Source of the DNA: Okeania sp. SIO2C9
GTDB taxonomy: Bacteria > Cyanobacteriota > Cyanobacteriia > Cyanobacteriales > Microcoleaceae
Direction of reading: 5' to 3'
Assembly (NCBI RefSeq): GCF_010672455.1
Contig: NZ_JAAHGO010000001.1
Coordinates: forward strand, 205,666 to 269,665
DNA: 64,000 bases
The translations under genes were made by a program, and so were the position numbers. Shown piece after piece: positions 38,927 through 49,128 of the stretch; the stretch's first letter is position 1, and each line of letters begins with the position of its first letter. Under the pieces are notes generated by a model. That model did no database searches. It saw nothing but the letters and a program-made list of their open reading frames with translations, and had not been told where the DNA came from.

Positions 38927-39781
38927 ATGCACAAATCTAGAAAAAATCATCAAAAATTCTGCCAAGTAATTTGGAGTTTATATTTAATTACAATTATTTT
39001 GCTTCGGGCTAATAATGCAATAGCAGGAACACTGAGTTCCAGAATTGATGATTTTCCTAACTGGGAAAATAAACCATCAATTAGCAGTGCGAAAGAAGAT
39101 TTAATTTATCCAAAATGGATGGCAGGAAATTGGAATGTTAAAAGTACTTTAATAGATATGGTTGCACCATTAGCACCAGAAATTGTTACGCCAGGATTTG
39201 AAAATAATCGTAAATATTTGCATAAATCAGTAAATTTTAAAGTTAGATTTATTAAGTTGGAGCAAAACTTGAATATTGAAGGAATATCCCAACAAAAATT
39301 AATTAATTTGCCTATATATTGGTCTACTGAAAAATTAGACTTACCTCCAAAAGCAGTTATTGCAGATCGAGAATTTAACGGATTAAATATTGGCAAAGCA
39401 CTTTTGGGCGATGATGCAATTTTATCTGTAAATATTGACCAAAATAATCCTAATCGTCAGACAACTATTTTGCGAGATAATCTAGAGCTAGTTTCAGTTA
39501 TTACCAACAGGGCAAACGAACAATTAAACCCAGATAATTTTATTACCTGCGAAATAACTCAGCAACTATTTCAGGGTGAGACTATGATTTACTTAAATGA
39601 GGTAGAAACAACTACAGATTATCATCACATTCTCGATGAAAATCAAGGAGAAATAATTGAAGCAAATCAGATAACTGCTATTTATTTATCACCTCAAGAC
39701 CCTGATTATTTTGTGGCAGGTAATTATCCCGTAGCTTTGTATCGTTATCAGTTAGAATTATTGCCTTTGCTAGAGGAATAA
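38927..39781 (+). CDS. Exported DUF6816-like protein
   Basis: 284 residues with a signal peptide (basic start, hydrophobic core about 14-28, cleavage near AIAG). The mature part carries DFPNWENKP, then DLIYPKWMAGNWNVKSTLIDMVAPLAPEIVTPGFENN. I recall this pattern from the cyanobacterial and plant-lumen DUF6816 family, but this is memory, not a search. Lipocalin-like beta structure is possible. The location is probably the thylakoid lumen or periplasm. It is monocistronic with no informative neighbours. The exported nature is clear; the family name is moderately sure and the function unknown. Confidence 0.7.
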   Translation: MHKSRKNHQKFCQVIWSLYLITIILLRANNAIAGTLSSRIDDFPNWENKPSISSAKEDLIYPKWMAGNWNVKSTLIDMVAPLAPEIVTPGFENNRKYLHKSVNFKVRFIKLEQNLNIEGISQQKLINLPIYWSTEKLDLPPKAVIADREFNGLNIGKALLGDDAILSVNIDQNNPNRQTTILRDNLELVSVITNRANEQLNPDNFITCEITQQLFQGETMIYLNEVETTTDYHHILDENQGEIIEANQITAIYLSPQDPDYFVAGNYPVALYRYQLELLPLLEE

Positions 39782-39911
39782 TATCATTTCTCAAAAATTT
39801 TTCTACATTTCATTGAGTAGAGGAGTAGGGGAGTGGGGGAGAAGTAAGCATAATAATTAACGCGCTCCTAGAGTGCTAATTATCAAAAAATGATTTGGCT
39901 GGTGTTAATTA

Positions 39912-40139
39912 CTTAGGGTTTGCTGATTAAATCTAAAAGCACTGAGAAATAAATGTTTTAGCCTTTTTAGAGCGAAAAAAAGTGCAAAATTTTCAGCTTG
40001 AGTAACTAAAAAGTTAGGATAAAAGGCAGACAAGCACAGAAAGATACAGGTACAATTATTCCTCCTACTTTCTCTGTCTCCCCACACTTCCCACACTTCC
40101 CACACTTCCCACACTCTGATTTTTTCAGCAAACCCTACT
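39912..40139 (+). repeat. Family B repeat, copy 1
   Basis: 228 bp with inverted ends TTAGGGTTTGCTGA and TCAGCAAACCCTA. It contains four CCCACACTT 9-bp units (about 40080-40115). An inner part (TAAATCTAAAAGCA) matches 28087 onward. Confidence 0.75.
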
Positions 40140-41167
40140 TAATCATTGCAAGCTCTTTACAAAAATTGTAGTTCTTAGCTTGTGTTTGATTTTTCTGAAT
40201 ACCACGATAATTTTGCGCGATCGCCTCTTGAAGTTGAAATTAACAATTTTGATTGGCGATTGCTCTAAGAACAAAATTATAGATCGACCATTATCTGGAC
40301 ATTTCTGACATATTTTATCTTGAAGAGAATTGTTTTACCCTATAAAAAAGAAATTTGTCAATGGCTATAATTGCTTAAGCACCAATACCTATTCAAAATT
40401 TGTTTTTTTGAGATTTATTCAACCGTGGAGAAAGTATAAATTTTTGCACCCTATATTGACGAAAAATAGAAGGTTGTAGCTTTTTCTAGATAAAATTTCT
40501 TATTTTTAAATACAACATTGGCACAATAAACTATGTATCTAGATGATACCAAATCGCTGAAATAACGCAAGTCCGTGAAATATTTTGTAATAATTAGCTA
40601 AAACAAGAGATTTTTTTGATAAGCAGAAAAAATTATAAGAGTTAATTTTATTGTTTAAATTTATATTTTGGCGTTATGGCGGGAAACTGTTTTTTGATTT
40701 TAGTAATGGAATGCTAATCTTACTTTTGACTTTTGACTTTTAATTTCCGTGAAATGGTAGAAGAGGGCAATCGCGACTCCTGTAGGAAAGTGAAGATTTG
40801 AGAGTTATTTTGAGTTGTCATAAATTAGAGATTTTTTCAGGAAATAAGGGAAGCAAATGGAAAATATCTCTAACAAAATGCGCCGACAAAGAAAGATTTT
40901 TGGCAACTGGTCTAAATCTCAATTAACTCATAAAAAAAAGAGATGTTTAATAATAAATTTGCGATCGCCACTGTCACAAAACCAGATTAGAAAACCACAT
41001 ACATAATAGAGAGGTGAAATTAAGTCTTGAATTAGGACAAATACTCTCTAATAAATACATTTATTCTTGAGTAATTAAATGAGTTTTGTTTATTGGTCAG
41101 CTCTCTCAAGATTTTGGGAGAGTATTTTATCCATAATTTGAGTAATTTTGGAATTGATTTAGAAATT

Positions 41168-41608
41168 ACCGAAAAATTGGGTTTAAAGCCTCCCCCTTTT
41201 AGGGGGACTTTATGTTATTATGGAAACAGCGGAAAGGTATTCAACCGCTCTAAAAACCTATAGCTACTTAACTGTAGCATTTGCACCTTGAAAACTGCGG
41301 TCAGACCCCGCGTCGCCGTCAGGCGCAAGGGAATGCTGACCAAGAGAAGAGTTATGGGGTTTTGTACAGTAATGCTTGTACTTAGGAATTGCTCTAAGCA
41401 ACAAGTACCAGAGAACCAAAATTTTTGTTTGAGGTTTGAACTGTACCGTAGGGCATACGGGAACAGGCTCTTGGAATAGAGCAAACGCTTGGGGAGAGAA
41501 CCATCTCTGGGCTAAGTATCGCAAGGTAATTAGTTTAAGTGGACTCAGTGAACCAAGAATCCTGGTTTCAGGAGAATCTCCGCGCCTAACAGCCGGAGAG
41601 TATGTCAA
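41168..41608 (+). mobile_element. Decayed IS200/IS605-type tnpB element
   Basis: The left end TACCGAAAAATTGGGTTTAA and hairpin CCCCCTTTTAGGGGG match the intact element at 37200. The right end has CTCCGCGCCTAACAGCCGGAG then TATGTC. Between them only a tnpB tail survives: from about 41436 the frame reads GHTGTGSWNRANAWGENHLW, a typical cyanobacterial TnpB C-terminus. A 48-bp GC-rich element (41297-41344) sits in the middle. Confidence 0.75.
41297..41344 (+). repeat. 48-bp GC-rich element, copy in tnpB relic
   Basis: 48 bp beginning GCGGTCAGACCCCGCG and ending GCTGACCAAG. It aligns without gaps to 50078-50125 (reverse strand), with about ten differences. Confidence 0.75.
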
Positions 41609-41716
41609 TTTCTTTGGCTTCTGATGATTCAGAAAGCTAATTAAAATCTCTTTGCTTTGTTCCGATCCAAATATTTTTTTAAAGGCATAATCGACTTTTG
41701 GGTTAATAAATCTCAT
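41609..41716 (-). pseudogene. 5' fragment of an Rpn/PD-(D/E)XK nuclease gene
   Basis: From ATG 41716 the reverse strand reads MRFINPKVDYAFKKIFGSEQ then SKEILISFLN, the typical start of the Rpn family recombination-promoting nuclease/putative transposase. The frame then runs into the right end of the tnpB element. The catalytic part is not found on the far side, so the gene was interrupted or truncated there. Confidence 0.75.
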
Positions 41717-41913
41717 AATACTTTTGATACAGTTAATCTCAGAAGTTATGAAAAATATTGTAGCTATAGAAGGCAAAGGTTAGTATAATATAGAAATTTT
41801 AACAAAAAATAAGTTCCAAATAGCATCAAAAGCTTATACAGTAAAGGTTTTACATCTAATCAGGATTTTTGTTGATATATCTAGGTTTGAGCCATTTTTA
41901 GCCTGTTCATATA

Positions 41914-42031
41914 TTACCTAGAAATTATGGTCTGAAGCCTCCTCTTTTAAGGGAATAAAAAAGAGAATATTCTATATTTCAAGCCTCCTTATTGCAGAGG
42001 TACTGATAACTAATAACTGATAACTGAAATT
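41914..42031 (+). repeat. Family D element, degenerate
   Basis: TACCTAGAAATTATGG, left hairpin CCTCTTTTAAGGG, AAGCCTCCTTATTGCAGAGG, then a 7-bp-type array (ACTGATA/ACTAATA) to 42031. Confidence 0.55.
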
Positions 42032-42865
42032 ACCCTTGCCCCTATTGGGTTTGAAGCCATTTTTACTGTAAAAAATATCAAAGTACCGTTAGAGTCCTGG
42101 CTGAGTTTTGTGAAGATTTGATGAAGACAAGCCTTTCTGATTTCTGGAAATCTACTATAAGTTTTACTTATGATTATAAAGTATCTCCGTTGTTATAAGG
42201 TTTTTTTTCTTCATATCAAATTGAGCATTTAACAAAAATCTAAATTATTTTGTGATTAACATTGTTACTATATAGCGCTTCTCAGGGGGTAGAAAAGTTT
42301 ATTGGTTGATCTGGAATTTAGAAGTATTTGAAAAACTAATATATTTACTATATAAAGATTCAGTAAAGATGCTGATTTGTTATTGTTTTATTTTTTTGTT
42401 GGCACTATTGTCAACTTATAACTAATGATACTTAGTGGAACTTAGACATTTTCTGGGAGAAAAACTGTCTGAAAGTCATTCTAGACAAGGGAATTACGTC
42501 AATGACCTAAAAATTGCTGAAACCCTTGGTAGTTAAGGATTTATACCTTTTAGACCTAAAAACCTCTGCCTGTCTATGTTTGAGCCTATTTTCTATTGCT
42601 GTTTTGTTTGAGTCCCATTAAACATTTTGTCGGCTAGAAAGTTTATCAAAGTTAGTCTAGGCATGAGAAGGACGTCAAAGACCGAAAAATTGTTGTTAGC
42701 TCCGCATTCCGTGGGAAAACACCGATTATTCCTAGATTTATCAATTTTTGACCTAAAATACTCTCCCTGTATAGATTTGATGCCATTTTTTGCCTGAATT
42801 TTATCTAAGTCCCACTAAGTAATTCTTGAGTCAAACATTTTTTGAGGTTTTTCATAGGAAAACTT

Positions 42866-43546
42866 ATGAAACAATTTTCTTTATTAAAAAAGTTGCTTCC
42901 AGTCGGAATTAGTCTGGGAATGCTTTCTGTTCCTCTCTCTCTGGTGGTATCTCCTTCAGCAAGAGCAGCCACTTTTACTCCTGGTGAGTGTGGCCGACTA
43001 ACTGGTTCTGAGATCCCTATGGGATCTATTACTTGTTTTGATAAAACTTTTAGTAATTTTGAACTTATTGCCGAGTTCGACATACCTGCTGGTGCTCAAA
43101 TTATAATCGGAGTAGCTAGTGATGGAGAAACATTTGAGCTTGAATTAGATCCCGGTCAAACTTTAGGTTCATTCATAGGTACAGCTACTTATGATGTTAC
43201 AATCGCCAACCCTGACTTTTTCTTTGATCAAGTAGGTCTTAATAGTGATGTAACTTCTGGCGGAGTTGAAGCACAGGTGACAGATGGGTCTGGTGGAACT
43301 GGCAATCTACTACTTGAGCTAGTAAGTTCTGATGGAAATTCAGTTACCCCAACGCCTATTCTTGGTCCAACGATGTATCAGTTTATCAGTGTTATGAATA
43401 CAGTCTCCATTCCAGAGGGTGGCACTTTCGATGGCTTCAAGAACACCTTCACGCAAAAAAGGGTAACACCAGAACCTGGCACTATCCTCGGACTCCTCGC
43501 TGTTGGAGGTTTGGGTTTAGGTCTGAAGCGCAAGAAGCAAGCTTAG
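42866..43546 (+). CDS. PEP-CTERM sorted exported protein
   Basis: 226 residues. The signal peptide spans about 1-38 (KKLLPVGISLGMLSVPLSLVV, cleavage after ARA). The C-terminus has the PEP-CTERM tag: TPEPGTILGLLAVGGLGLGL then KRKKQA, the hydrophobic-helix-plus-basic-tail form. ATG 42866 is preferred because AGGA lies upstream at good spacing and it begins the signal peptide; a TTG at 42842 would add eight residues. The body is acidic and beta-rich with two cysteines near the start. No exosortase is encoded in this window. Function is unknown. Confidence 0.88.
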   Translation: MKQFSLLKKLLPVGISLGMLSVPLSLVVSPSARAATFTPGECGRLTGSEIPMGSITCFDKTFSNFELIAEFDIPAGAQIIIGVASDGETFELELDPGQTLGSFIGTATYDVTIANPDFFFDQVGLNSDVTSGGVEAQVTDGSGGTGNLLLELVSSDGNSVTPTPILGPTMYQFISVMNTVSIPEGGTFDGFKNTFTQKRVTPEPGTILGLLAVGGLGLGLKRKKQA

Positions 43547-43617
43547 AAAAAGTTAATTGGGCTATAGACAAGAGGTAAAGTTGAGCGATTCCCTTTGCTG
43601 AGTGGTAAGATAATCGC

Positions 43618-45516
43618 TCAACCACTTAACAAATTCTCATACTTTCCTAAAGCCATCAAAGGAAAATACTGCGGATAAAAATGATATTTAATATAAAAAT
43701 GACAGGGAAAACCAGTACCAGTAAACTCCGATTCCAACCAACTCCCATCATCCTTCTGAGTCGATACCAAAAAATCAACACCCCCATCAATAGCCTCCCT
43801 AGCAAAATTACCAGTCGCCTCCCCCGCAGCTAATAACCCAATCAACGCCCAAGCAGTTTGAGAAGCTGTACTTTTTCCCTTCCCTTTCAACGACGGATCG
43901 TTATAACTCCGACAACTCTCTCCCCATCCCCCATCCGAATTTTGACAACCAACCAACCAAGTCGCCGCTCTCTCAATAAAAACTCGATGACTTTCCCCTG
44001 CCACAACAGTCAAAGCCGAAATTACTCCACTCGTACCATATATATAGTTAACTCCCCATCGACCAAACCAACAACCTTCCCCTTCCTGCTCCCTTTCCAA
44101 ATAAGCGATCGCCCGTTTCACCCGCCAACTATCCATAGACAACCTACAACAACCAACCATTTCCAACACCCGCGCCGTCACATCCGCCGTATTCGGGTCA
44201 ATCATGGCCTTTAAATCTCCATAGGGGATACCATTCAACCAGTCTTGGTCATTATCCACATCAAAAGCCGCCCAACCCCCAGGTTGACATTGCATCGAAG
44301 CTACCCATTCCATAGCACGAGCGATCGCCTGACTTTTCAACTCCTTATCAGGCAACTCCACAGCATCCAAAGCCATAACCACCACCGCCGTATCATCTAT
44401 ATCTGGATAAAAACGATTGATAAATTCAAATGCCCAACCCCCCGGTTTACCCAATTTATTCTTAACTGCCCAGTCACCATAATCCAAAATTTGCTGTTGC
44501 AACAACCATTCCCCAGCTTTAACTACTGCTGGATGACTAGAAGGAATACCAGAATCAACCAATGAACGTATTACCCAAGCGGTATCCCAAACAGGAGAAA
44601 CACAAGGTTGTACCCAATAACTATCCTCAGTTTCTATACCAAACCTATCTATAGCCTCCAACCCCCGCACCACCACAGGGTCTGCCACATCATATTCCAA
44701 ACACCGCAATGCCAACATAGAATTTAACATTGCCGGAATAATACCTCCCCAGTCACCCGTAACTTCTTGCCTTGACAAAATCCATTTTTCTGCTGCTTTT
44801 AAACCCTCTTCTCGCAAAGGCATCAAGTTAAAATTTTCTGCAAATTTAAAAGCTTTATCTAACCCCAAAAATAAATCTGTCAGATCGTATTGACGAGGTA
44901 ATTCAAAACTAGCATTGTTAATCCCTTCGGCATAAAGTTCATCCAGATTAATTGTGGGGTTGACGGAAAAAATCGGCTTTTTATCAAACACAATTAATAG
45001 TGGAACAGTACTACTTCTTGCCCAACTTGACATTTCATAAATAGTAAATGGAAAATCTTCAGGAAGTAACATTATGCTAGGAGGAATAGAAGGAATACCC
45101 TGCCAGTTGTAGCATCCAATTAAAGCCAGATGTAATTTCGTGAAAATTCTACTGCAACTAATACCTCCTTTTTTAATAATAAAATCTTGTGCTTTAAGCA
45201 TGATTGGATCTGTTTTTGCAACACCTAATAATCTCAAACCCATATAAGCTTCAACAGAAGTGCTTAAGTCTCCCCCATCCCCATAAAATAATTCCCAACC
45301 ACCATGTTCTCGTTGTTGGGAAATTAGATAATTTTTTGCTTTATCAAGAGGTCTTTTCTTGTCAGTTTGCCAAATTTTATGTAGTAAAACTATTTCTGCT
45401 GTTATTGTTACATTTGATTCTAATTCATCCCACCAGTACCCTTGTGGTTTTTGCAGATTCAATAGATATTCTTGACTAGCTAAAATTGATTTTTTAACTT
45501 TGTTTTTTTCTGTCAT
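43618..45516 (-). CDS. shc: Squalene-hopene cyclase
   Basis: 632 residues, the standard length. It cyclises squalene to hopene/hopanol at the membrane, the precursor of bacterial hopanoids. The catalytic acid motif DIDDTAVV (DxDDTA type, about residue 368) is intact. Repeated QW motifs are visible, for example QKPQGYWWDEL, QREHGGWELF, SRQEVTGDWGG, QCQPGGWAAF, QEGEGCWFGRWG, CQNSDGGWGES and STQKDDGSWLES. ATG 45516 (MTEKNK) is preferred to an upstream TTG at 45525. It stands alone with no hpn genes beside it. Both terminal halves are complete, so it should be functional. Confidence 0.95.
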   Translation of the reverse strand: MTEKNKVKKSILASQEYLLNLQKPQGYWWDELESNVTITAEIVLLHKIWQTDKKRPLDKAKNYLISQQREHGGWELFYGDGGDLSTSVEAYMGLRLLGVAKTDPIMLKAQDFIIKKGGISCSRIFTKLHLALIGCYNWQGIPSIPPSIMLLPEDFPFTIYEMSSWARSSTVPLLIVFDKKPIFSVNPTINLDELYAEGINNASFELPRQYDLTDLFLGLDKAFKFAENFNLMPLREEGLKAAEKWILSRQEVTGDWGGIIPAMLNSMLALRCLEYDVADPVVVRGLEAIDRFGIETEDSYWVQPCVSPVWDTAWVIRSLVDSGIPSSHPAVVKAGEWLLQQQILDYGDWAVKNKLGKPGGWAFEFINRFYPDIDDTAVVVMALDAVELPDKELKSQAIARAMEWVASMQCQPGGWAAFDVDNDQDWLNGIPYGDLKAMIDPNTADVTARVLEMVGCCRLSMDSWRVKRAIAYLEREQEGEGCWFGRWGVNYIYGTSGVISALTVVAGESHRVFIERAATWLVGCQNSDGGWGESCRSYNDPSLKGKGKSTASQTAWALIGLLAAGEATGNFAREAIDGGVDFLVSTQKDDGSWLESEFTGTGFPCHFYIKYHFYPQYFPLMALGKYENLLSG

Positions 45517-46159
45517 TTTTCCCAAAAATTAATTTTTTTATTACTATCTTTAAAGTCATAATTTACTAAATAAATTATGCCTATTTATTCTCGATTATAT
45601 TGAAGCATTTTGATAGAATATAAATGAAAATTTAAGAATTTTGACTAATTAGGGAACCTTATCTAAAATTTATTGTCAGAAGATAACTAGATTCTGTATA
45701 GATAGATCGGCCTCACAGTGTTGCTGTCGCTCTCTGAGAGGCTTTCCTTGTGATGTTTATCATCAAATTTGTATGTTAAGTTGATGTCAATGATTTTTCA
45801 AATCATACTTGACTAGCTATGTAGTAATCTTAAATAAATTGTAGGGTTTTAAAATAACAATTAACTAAGATAAACCTAATATATTTGAAATCATACCTAG
45901 TATTTATATTAGTAATTTTTTGATTTATCACGTTATTTATAACCTTTGAGCATAAGCTTGCAACTAAAAATATAATTGCGATAGTTGAATTTTTTATTGC
46001 GAGATTTTCGTTGATTTTTAAGTGTTAGTTTTTAGGTGTTAGGAAGCAAATTTTTCCAGAGCATTACTGCGAACTAACTTTTGTTTAAAAACCCACAGTC
46101 ACGCACGCTGAAAACAAACTTGTTGAAGTTAATCAGAAAAAGTTAGATTTTAGGTAGTG

Positions 46160-46215
46160 CGTTCAATAATTAATAATTAATAATTCACAATTAATAATTA
46201 ATAATTACCTCTCTT
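46160..46215 (-). repeat. Family D remnant: heptamer array plus right end
   Basis: AATTAATAATTAATAATT-type array with a CACAATTAATAATT copy, followed by ATTACCTCTCTTTAAAA, the reversed right end of family D. Confidence 0.5.
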
Positions 46216-46220
46216 TAAAA

Positions 46221-46429
46221 CCTATCACTTACCCATAAGTCTTGAAACCCTTGTGGGGAATAGGGGAGAAAGGAGAAAAAATTATAGTCGCTAAGTAAAA
46301 CTACTGAAGTTGTCAAAAAAAAGTATGGAAAAATACATTTTTTCTCCCGAAAAAGCTGAGCCAAGACTTACCCATAACTCGTCTCTAAAGTCAAGCTTTA
46401 TGTTAAGAAAGATGTGGGTAATGGATAGC
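46221..46429 (+). repeat. Family F MITE-like repeat, copy 1
   Basis: About 209 bp with inverted ends CCTATCACTTACCCATAAG and GTGGGTAATGGATAG, with the internal segment AGTAAAACTACTGAAG. The inverted second copy is at 51841-52056. Confidence 0.75.
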
Positions 46430-46455
46430 TTTAAAACGGATAGAATACGAATAAG

Positions 46456-46552
46456 ATTTGGTGGTGGTACATAGTAATGGTAGAGAGAGTGTGGGGAGTC
46501 TGGGAAGAAATTAAAAAATATATATCTTCACTATTACTATGCAGGACAACCT
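46456..46552 (+). repeat. Family E MITE-like repeat, copy 2
   Basis: 97 bp with TTTGGTGGTGGTACATAGT at the start and ATTACTATGCAGGACAACC at the end. Shorter than copy 1 but with the same ends. Confidence 0.65.
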
Positions 46553-46675
46553 AAGATTTTTTCTTTATGTCTGCTTCAAAGTCTTTATTTCTTCAAAGAA
46601 GAGGCTTTCAAGTTTAATTATTCCCTAAGCTTTTTTTATCTACCACCTACCACCTATCAACTACTACCTAAAATC

Positions 46676-47469
46676 ATGGTAATCAAAATTATTACTTTTA
46701 ATATTCGATATGATAAACCAGACCCTGGAAATCATCGATGGGAAGTCAGAAAAAATGCTGTAGCTAGCCTAATTTATGAATATGCTCCAGATATAATTGG
46801 CACTCAAGAACTTAAAGTAAATCAGTTATTAGATTTACAGCAATTATTGCCTAATTATTGCTGTCTTGGAGCTGATAGAAGAGGTACAGGTAATGATGAA
46901 CACTGTGCAATATTTTATCAGAAAGATAGATTAAATTGTCTCGACCATGGAGATTTTTGGCTGAGTGAAACACCAGATGTACCAGGTAGTATTACTTCTA
47001 GTTAGGGAAATCATTTACCCAGAATGGCTAGTTAGGCAAGATTTAATATTGTTGAAAATTATCGGCAAATAGTTATTATTAATACGCACTTGGATTATGA
47101 CAGTAAAAAAGCTAGAGAATTAGGTGCTAAATTAATCTTCGATTTCCTACAAACAGAAAAGTTAAATCCTGACAAACAATCATTGATTTTTGTCACGGCA
47201 GATCTTAACGATCAACCAGGATCGAGTGCACGAAATACTTTTTTAAATCCTTTTAAAAATGGATTGTTTTTATTAGATGTTTTATCTGGTTTAAAATTAA
47301 GTAAGCAGATAACTTATAACAATTTTACAGACAAAGCTTTTTTGCCCATTGATACTATTTATTTTATTATGACAGTAGATTAAATTTGCACAGTGTGAAA
47401 GTAGAGAATAAAAAATATGATGGAATACTTCCTTAAGACCATTTTCCAGTAGTAGCAGAATTTAATTAA
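46676..47469 (+). pseudogene. Endonuclease/exonuclease/phosphatase (EEP) family protein, multiply broken
   Basis: The frame opens MVIKIITFNIRYDKPDPGNH with GTQELKVNQL, DEHCAIFYQKDR and DFWLSETPDVPGS, matching secreted/cytoplasmic EEP phosphodiesterases. TAG stops at 47003-47005 and 47033-47035 fall exactly where the family has tryptophan (SxGNHLPRMASxARF), a TGG to TAG change in each case. The frame stays open afterwards through IINTHLDYDSKKARELG and LIFVTADLNDQPGS (catalytic-type N and D). A frameshift near 47345-47365 then precedes FYYDSRLNLHSVKV, with another stop (TAA 47434-47436) replacing Ser in LPSDHFPV. Several independent lesions show that the gene is dead. Confidence 0.9.
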
Positions 47470-48111
47470 TCTAGATATCAATATAAATATTAACTTGTTT
47501 TCTTAAAACTTACATAGTGGTTTTACCAAAGATAAAACATATAGTCATAATTACAAAGATTATTTTTTGATTATGTGTTCTATTTGAATAGATTAAACCA
47601 ATTTGACAAATGTTTGCTACAAATAGTTAAGTGACTGCTTAGGAATCAGAACTCAGATAGGGGAACCGTCGGTAGGGCGATGTACAGAATAAATATATTA
47701 AGTATCATTTATGAGCTAGAATACCTCTTCTTAGTCCTTCGTAGTATCTGATATCAAGTATTTTAACTCTCCTAATTATTCGTAACATTCTTTTTTTTAA
47801 TTGGTATGAGATAAAATTTCATTAATTAGACGTAATAAAAAAGCTCTTCTCCATTCTCTCAATCGTCTTCTTCTCCTACTCCTTGCTCTAGTCACCCTCA
47901 CAACCTTTTTGATTTGTGAGTATTTTAAAGATACATAATATTACCAATTGATAATTGATAATTGATCAAGATTTAAAACCTATTATTTTCAGAAGAAAAA
48001 GTCAACAATTTCTTCGGCTATATCAATTTTCTTCCTTTTAGGCAAAAGTAACTATTAATTCTTCATACTTCAATTATCAATTATTGAACATCTCCATTAG
48101 ATGCTAAAATG
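47470..48111. other. Non-coding stretch, EEP pseudogene to small gene
   Basis: AT-rich; I see no gene, clear repeat or terminator. Confidence 0.45.
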
Positions 48112-48315
48112 CTAGTCAACAAGTTTGATCCAACCACGGCGGACGTTATAAAATAACCTATTAATAATAGCATACTCATCATCATTCAGATAACCCTCTA
48201 ATAAGATTTTCTGAATCTGCATACGTTCCTTGGGAGTAAGAACACTGGAACACATTACTTGAGTAAATAATTCTTCAAGTGCTTTTCTTGTTGATGATAT
48301 ATTGAGTAATTTCAT
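48112..48315 (-). CDS. Small conserved cyanobacterial protein (67 residues)
   Basis: An all-alpha 67-residue protein with no recognised domain. The core LTPKERMQIQKILLEGYLNDDEYAIINRLFYNVRRGWIKLVD looks like a small cyanobacteria-restricted family I recall from other genomes. It may be a regulator or adaptor, but there is no evidence for this. It is monocistronic with a clean ATG and no good ribosome-binding site. It is probably a real gene because of its conserved-looking sequence; the function is unknown. Confidence 0.65.
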   Translation of the reverse strand: MKLLNISSTRKALEELFTQVMCSSVLTPKERMQIQKILLEGYLNDDEYAIINRLFYNVRRGWIKLVD

Positions 48316-48599
48316 AGAAATTAATAAACTAATGAGTAACCAAAACTGTCATTTTTATTATTAGGTATTTTGCAATTAAATCAAGTGATTCAAGTAATGT
48401 TTATTTCATAATTGTTGTCAACTCAATTTGTAGTTAATATCATCTCAAAATGTGAGTATATTTTTGTTTTTTTGTGATTGGTGTCACTTATATATAATCC
48501 AGCTAATTACAGCACTTTTGAGGATAGTGAGGTACAGTTTAATACTCATCTCTAATATCTAATATCATGTCCAGTTGAATACTTATAAATAAACTAGTG

Positions 48600-48705
48600 C
48601 AGAATGGCGGAAATAACTGACCAGTTACAACATCCTAAAAGCCTTACCAATCAATACTTCTGACTTCTGACTTCTGACTTGGTGACTTCCGCGTAGCGGC
48701 ACTAG
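48600..48705 (+). repeat. Family I repeat, copy 2
   Basis: Starts AATGGCGGAAATAACTGACC and ends CTTCCGCGTAGCGGCACTA. The middle is replaced by ACTTCTG heptamers. Confidence 0.6.
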
Positions 48706-48770
48706 GGAGGAGTCAGGAGTCAGGAGGTAAGAAAGAATAACAAAGAAGAAGGAAAAAGCAATAAGCAATA

Positions 48771-48909
48771 AGAGCTGATTTATAAAGTAAATATTAAAAG
48801 GATAAATACTTTACAGTGTAAGGGTTTGACACTATCTAAACCCCAAGGTCATAACTTTGGAAAAACCCATGCTAGAAAGAGATTTCAGCTCAGTTTACAA
48901 ATCAGCTCT
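48771..48909 (+). repeat. Family C MITE-like repeat, copy 3
   Basis: 139 bp, ends AGAGCTGATTTATAAA and TTTACAAATCAGCTCT, the same length as copy 1. Confidence 0.75.
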
Positions 48910-49063
48910 AGGGAAGAGGAAGAAAAGGAGAAAGTTTTTTTGGTCGCGTAAGCGGAACGGAGTTCTATCGTTAATTATCCGGACATGATATAGTCTCTAT
49001 TCCCTAAACTCGTAAAACTTTTTTCCTCATCAACTCCAAAACTGCTGTAGTTATCGTACTATT

Positions 49064-49128
49064 GACATACTCCCGGCATCAAATCAGAGTAACGCAATGC
49101 GGGATTCTCATCATTGATGATTCTACGC
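49064..49128 (-). mobile_element. Right end of the second tnpB element
   Basis: In the direction of the gene: AATCCCGCATTGCG ... GATGCCGGGAGTATGTCAAT. The hairpin arms CCCG/CGGG and the terminal GTATGTCAAT match the relic at 41608. The left end is not identified. Confidence 0.6.

Larger units (their letters stand above)
39782..42865. other. 3-kb stretch of repeats and gene relics
   Basis: Holds a family-B element (39912-40139), a decayed tnpB element (41168-41608), the 5' fragment of an Rpn-like gene (41609-41716) and a family-D element (41914-42031). Between 40140 and 41160, and from 42040 to 42860, I see nothing supportable. Confidence 0.6.
45517..46675. other. Non-coding stretch upstream of shc
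   Basis: About 1.1 kb. Holds a family-D remnant with 7-bp arrays (46160-46215), family F copy 1 (46221-46429) and family E copy 2 (46456-46552), directly upstream of the EEP pseudogene. No gene seen. Confidence 0.6.
48316..49128. other. Repeat-filled spacer before the tnpB pseudogene
   Basis: Contains family-I copy 2 (48600-48705), ACTTCTG heptamers near 48655, family-C copy 3 (48771-48909) and, from about 49064, the right end of the second tnpB element. Confidence 0.6.

Noticed and set aside
41218..41776. Longer minus-strand reading through the Rpn fragment
   Set aside because: Only the first 30 or so codons resemble Rpn; the rest is the antisense of the tnpB relic and the 48-bp element.
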